In this document: piece after piece, positions 23,899-25,345 of the stretch | Position numbering within the stretch: the stretch's first letter is position 1 | Layout of the letters: every line of letters begins with the position of its first letter | Source: an uncultured Enorma sp. | Lineage (GTDB): Bacteria > Actinomycetota > Coriobacteriia > Coriobacteriales > Coriobacteriaceae | Direction of reading: 5' to 3' | NCBI GenBank assembly: GCA_905210055.1 | Contig: CAJLVH010000012.1 | Location: 1-25,345 of the forward strand | Length of the DNA stretch: 25,345 bases | The notes under the pieces: generated by a model | What the model saw: the letters and a program-made list of their open reading frames with translations, nothing else | Database searches by the model: none | What the model was told of the DNA's origin: nothing | Translations under genes and position numbers: made by a program

Positions 23899-24054
23899 GT
23901 GGGAGAGTTCATCGCGTTTGTAAAGCGGCACTGGAAGGCATATCTTGTGGGGGCGATCGTAGCGCTCACGATCGGTTTCGCCGCTGCATATTTCGTGTAT
24001 TCCGTCGGAACAACGAAGGGTTCCGAAGCGCAGGCAGCCGTCAGGGTTCTGTAA
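23899..24054 (+). CDS. 51-residue single-pass membrane microprotein
   Basis: A short gene read directly from the sequence. The GTG at 23899 is preceded by GGAGGG with a five-base gap, and the frame runs 51 codons to TAA at 24052. The product begins MGEFIAFVKRHWKAYLVGAI and continues with a hydrophobic stretch to about residue 38 (VALTIGFAAAYFVYSV), then a polar tail ending AQAAVRVL. This is one membrane helix with a basic, aromatic N-terminal side, predicted cytoplasmic by the positive-inside rule. The stop overlaps the end of the oppositely oriented sortase gene by 14 bases. No family recognised. It may work with the upstream membrane protein. Confidence 0.65.
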   Translation: MGEFIAFVKRHWKAYLVGAIVALTIGFAAAYFVYSVGTTKGSEAQAAVRVL

Positions 24055-24817
24055 ACTCGCTTCTGTGCGCACCTTCTTCTTCGCCCGCAACGAAGACCAC
24101 GATGGTTCTCGTGGAGCTTCTGCCGTTCGCTTCCGCGCAGGTGACGAGGGTGAGGGCGCGCTCTGCGTCCTCGACGAGCACCTCCCATTCTGAGCTCCGT
24201 GCCGAAGCCGCTTCGGCGAGCTCGGCGAGCCAAGCGCGGAACGCGTCATCGCTATCCCAGGAAAAGCGCTGGATGGGCGCGAAGTACGCGTCAACACGCA
24301 CAGCGCAGAGCGGATGGAGCCGTTCCGCCTCCGCTCCCGGCATCTCCCAAACGGCATCCCCCAGCTCATCGAAGCGATATTGTTCGTAGCTGTTCCAGAG
24401 CGGTGTGAACATCTGGTTCGTCCATCCGACGCGATGACCGAAGACCATGATGTGGCGGCTGCCGGGAAGGGAACGGCGGTCCATGAATGGGCAACCGAGG
24501 CTGTTTCGTTCACCCCACAGGTCGTGCGTGAGGTAATAATCATCAGGTGCAGTGTCCTCAAGAGTTGCCACCGGAAGATCGATCCCGGTTCCGTCTACGC
24601 GCAGCCATGCCGCGGGGAGATGCCCATCAACGCCCGTTCTGTTTTCGGGTGCGGGGTCGTCGCGCGCGAGTGCAAGCTGTGCATACTCCCACACGCTCCA
24701 GTCTTGGCTCGCGGTAATCGAAGCGGCGCTTCCAATGCAGAGCAGCGCCAGGGCAAGTGTCGTCAGGCGTGCGGGGACGGGCGCGCGCGAATCCGTCCCC
24801 GCGGTGCGTACCGTCAC
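24041..24817 (-). CDS. Sortase, class B-like
   Basis: Sortases are membrane-anchored transpeptidases that cleave a sorting motif and attach surface proteins to the wall or to each other. The 258 residues have an N-terminal signal anchor (about 17-36; RLTTLALALLCIGSAASITA), YYLTHDLWGERNSLGCPFMD (94-113) typical of class B, catalytic H128 in IMVFGHR, C227 in TLVTCAE and R237 in STRTIVVF. GTG start at 24817, with GGGAGG on the preceding gene and a four-base GTGA overlap with its stop, so the two are cotranslated. The overlap with a surface protein suggests a dedicated substrate. Class assignment is by motif; class E, which prefers LAxTG, should be excluded by phylogeny. Confidence 0.85.
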   Translation of the reverse strand: MTVRTAGTDSRAPVPARLTTLALALLCIGSAASITASQDWSVWEYAQLALARDDPAPENRTGVDGHLPAAWLRVDGTGIDLPVATLEDTAPDDYYLTHDLWGERNSLGCPFMDRRSLPGSRHIMVFGHRVGWTNQMFTPLWNSYEQYRFDELGDAVWEMPGAEAERLHPLCAVRVDAYFAPIQRFSWDSDDAFRAWLAELAEAASARSSEWEVLVEDAERALTLVTCAEANGRSSTRTIVVFVAGEEEGAHRSEFTEP

Positions 24818-25345
24818 GAGCAGCCTCCCTTCCCAAGACGCAGCCAGACGAACAAGAGGATGATGGCGGTAGAGATAAGCGGCGGCGCGACCATCGCTAC
24901 GCCTGTTTGCGCAAGCTTCTCTGCGAGGGTGCGAGGCAGCTGCGCGACGGCATCGCTGTCATGGTCTTCAAGTTGGCCGGTCGTGGTGCGCGTGCCGCCA
25001 TTGCGATAGAGGTCGATGCGTGCGGCGTTGGTGAGTTCAGCGTCTCCTGTGTAGGCCTTTGTGACCTTCATGTGCAGCACGAGCGGTGCGTACTCGACGC
25101 CTTCGGTGAGTTCTTCGCCTGCGTGCATGGCGGTAATGTTCTCGAGGTCGTCGTGCTCGTCGTAGAGGTCATCGCGATCCCAACTATCCAAACGGCTGGC
25201 AAAGCCGGCGTTAACGCATCCGTATTCAAGGCGGATGGCAACCACCCGCTCCCCGGCAGAGAGCTCGAGGTCTTGTACAGAGAGCTCGGTTGCCGTAGTG
25301 GAATCTATTCCTTCCGCCCAGAGGTGCCAGCCGGGGTAGTCGACC
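24814..25345 (-). CDS. Surface protein with LAQTG-type cell-wall sorting signal (5' part outside the window)
   Basis: The frame is open from the window edge to the TGA at 24814 (176 residues visible); a GTG at 25245 is in frame but lies within the continuing sequence VDYPGWHLWAEGIDSTTATE, so I treat it as internal. The visible part is polar and acidic (RLDSWDRDDLYDEHDDLENI) with beta-rich stretches (YAPLVLHMKVTKAYTG, TNAARIDLYRNG). Near the C-terminus LAQTG (24901-24915) is followed by a hydrophobic stretch (MVAPPLISTAIILLFVWL) and the tail RLGKGGCS, the layout of a sortase sorting signal. A nearby LPRTL precedes it. The overlap with the sortase start indicates coexpression. No protein family recognised. 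Confidence 0.75.
   Translation of the reverse strand, partial: VDYPGWHLWAEGIDSTTATELSVQDLELSAGERVVAIRLEYGCVNAGFASRLDSWDRDDLYDEHDDLENITAMHAGEELTEGVEYAPLVLHMKVTKAYTGDAELTNAARIDLYRNGGTRTTTGQLEDHDSDAVAQLPRTLAEKLAQTGVAMVAPPLISTAIILLFVWLRLGKGGCS

Noticed and set aside
1..25345. CRISPR arrays, tRNA or rRNA genes, insertion sequences and prophage genes
   Set aside because: No regularly spaced repeats, cloverleaf-like sequences, transposase motifs or phage proteins were seen on either strand; a dedicated tRNA or RNA-family scan was not possible.

Overview
The window looks like the replication-origin region of a GC-rich Actinomycetota chromosome. The class Coriobacteriia is most likely, and a Collinsella-like organism is my best guess. 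This rests on the gene set and protein style: the dnaA-dnaN-recF-DUF721-gyrB block, a class B-type sortase, a WYL-protein pair beside dinG, and G+C-rich coding DNA. No species-level marker was available to me.

Left arm (1-8152), all on the minus strand and transcribed away from the origin: a histidine-kinase-like ATPase with a C-terminal winged helix, then dnaA, dnaN, recF, a DciA/DUF721-like gene and gyrB. A perfect 54-bp palindrome lies just past the gyrB stop, at the window edge. The 355-bp gap 8153-8507 holds a cluster of DnaA-box-like nonamers in A+T-rich DNA and is the probable oriC. The dnaA-dnaN spacer carries more such motifs, so the origin may be bipartite.

Right arm (8423-13594), all on the plus strand: rpmH (from a near-consensus promoter), rnpA, yidD, yidC and jag, ended by a good intrinsic terminator. 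Then come rsmG, two perfect parS sites and parA-parB with a small membrane-protein gene. From jag through this small gene the DNA is visibly more A+T-rich than both flanks. Together these two arms handle initiation (DnaA, clamp, helicase-loader-like protein), supercoiling (GyrB), repair (RecF), origin segregation (ParABS), tRNA 5' processing (RnpA) and membrane insertion (YidC/YidD).

Distal part (13605-25345): rlmN (minus; unusual C-terminal tail read through a hairpin), ddl-dinG (plus, abutting), and a two-gene WYL regulator operon (minus; PafB/PafC-like) convergent with dinG. Next is a 963-residue membrane protein with a split, apparently degenerate M28 peptidase fold interrupted by an acidic, probably disordered insert of about 560 residues. 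A 51-residue membrane microprotein follows. The window ends with a class B-like sortase translationally coupled to a surface protein that runs off the edge and ends in an LAQTG-type sorting signal.

The least-described items are the ATPase between origin and dnaA, the split M28-like protein, and the sortase with its LAQTG partner. No tRNA, rRNA, CRISPR array, transposase or phage gene was seen.
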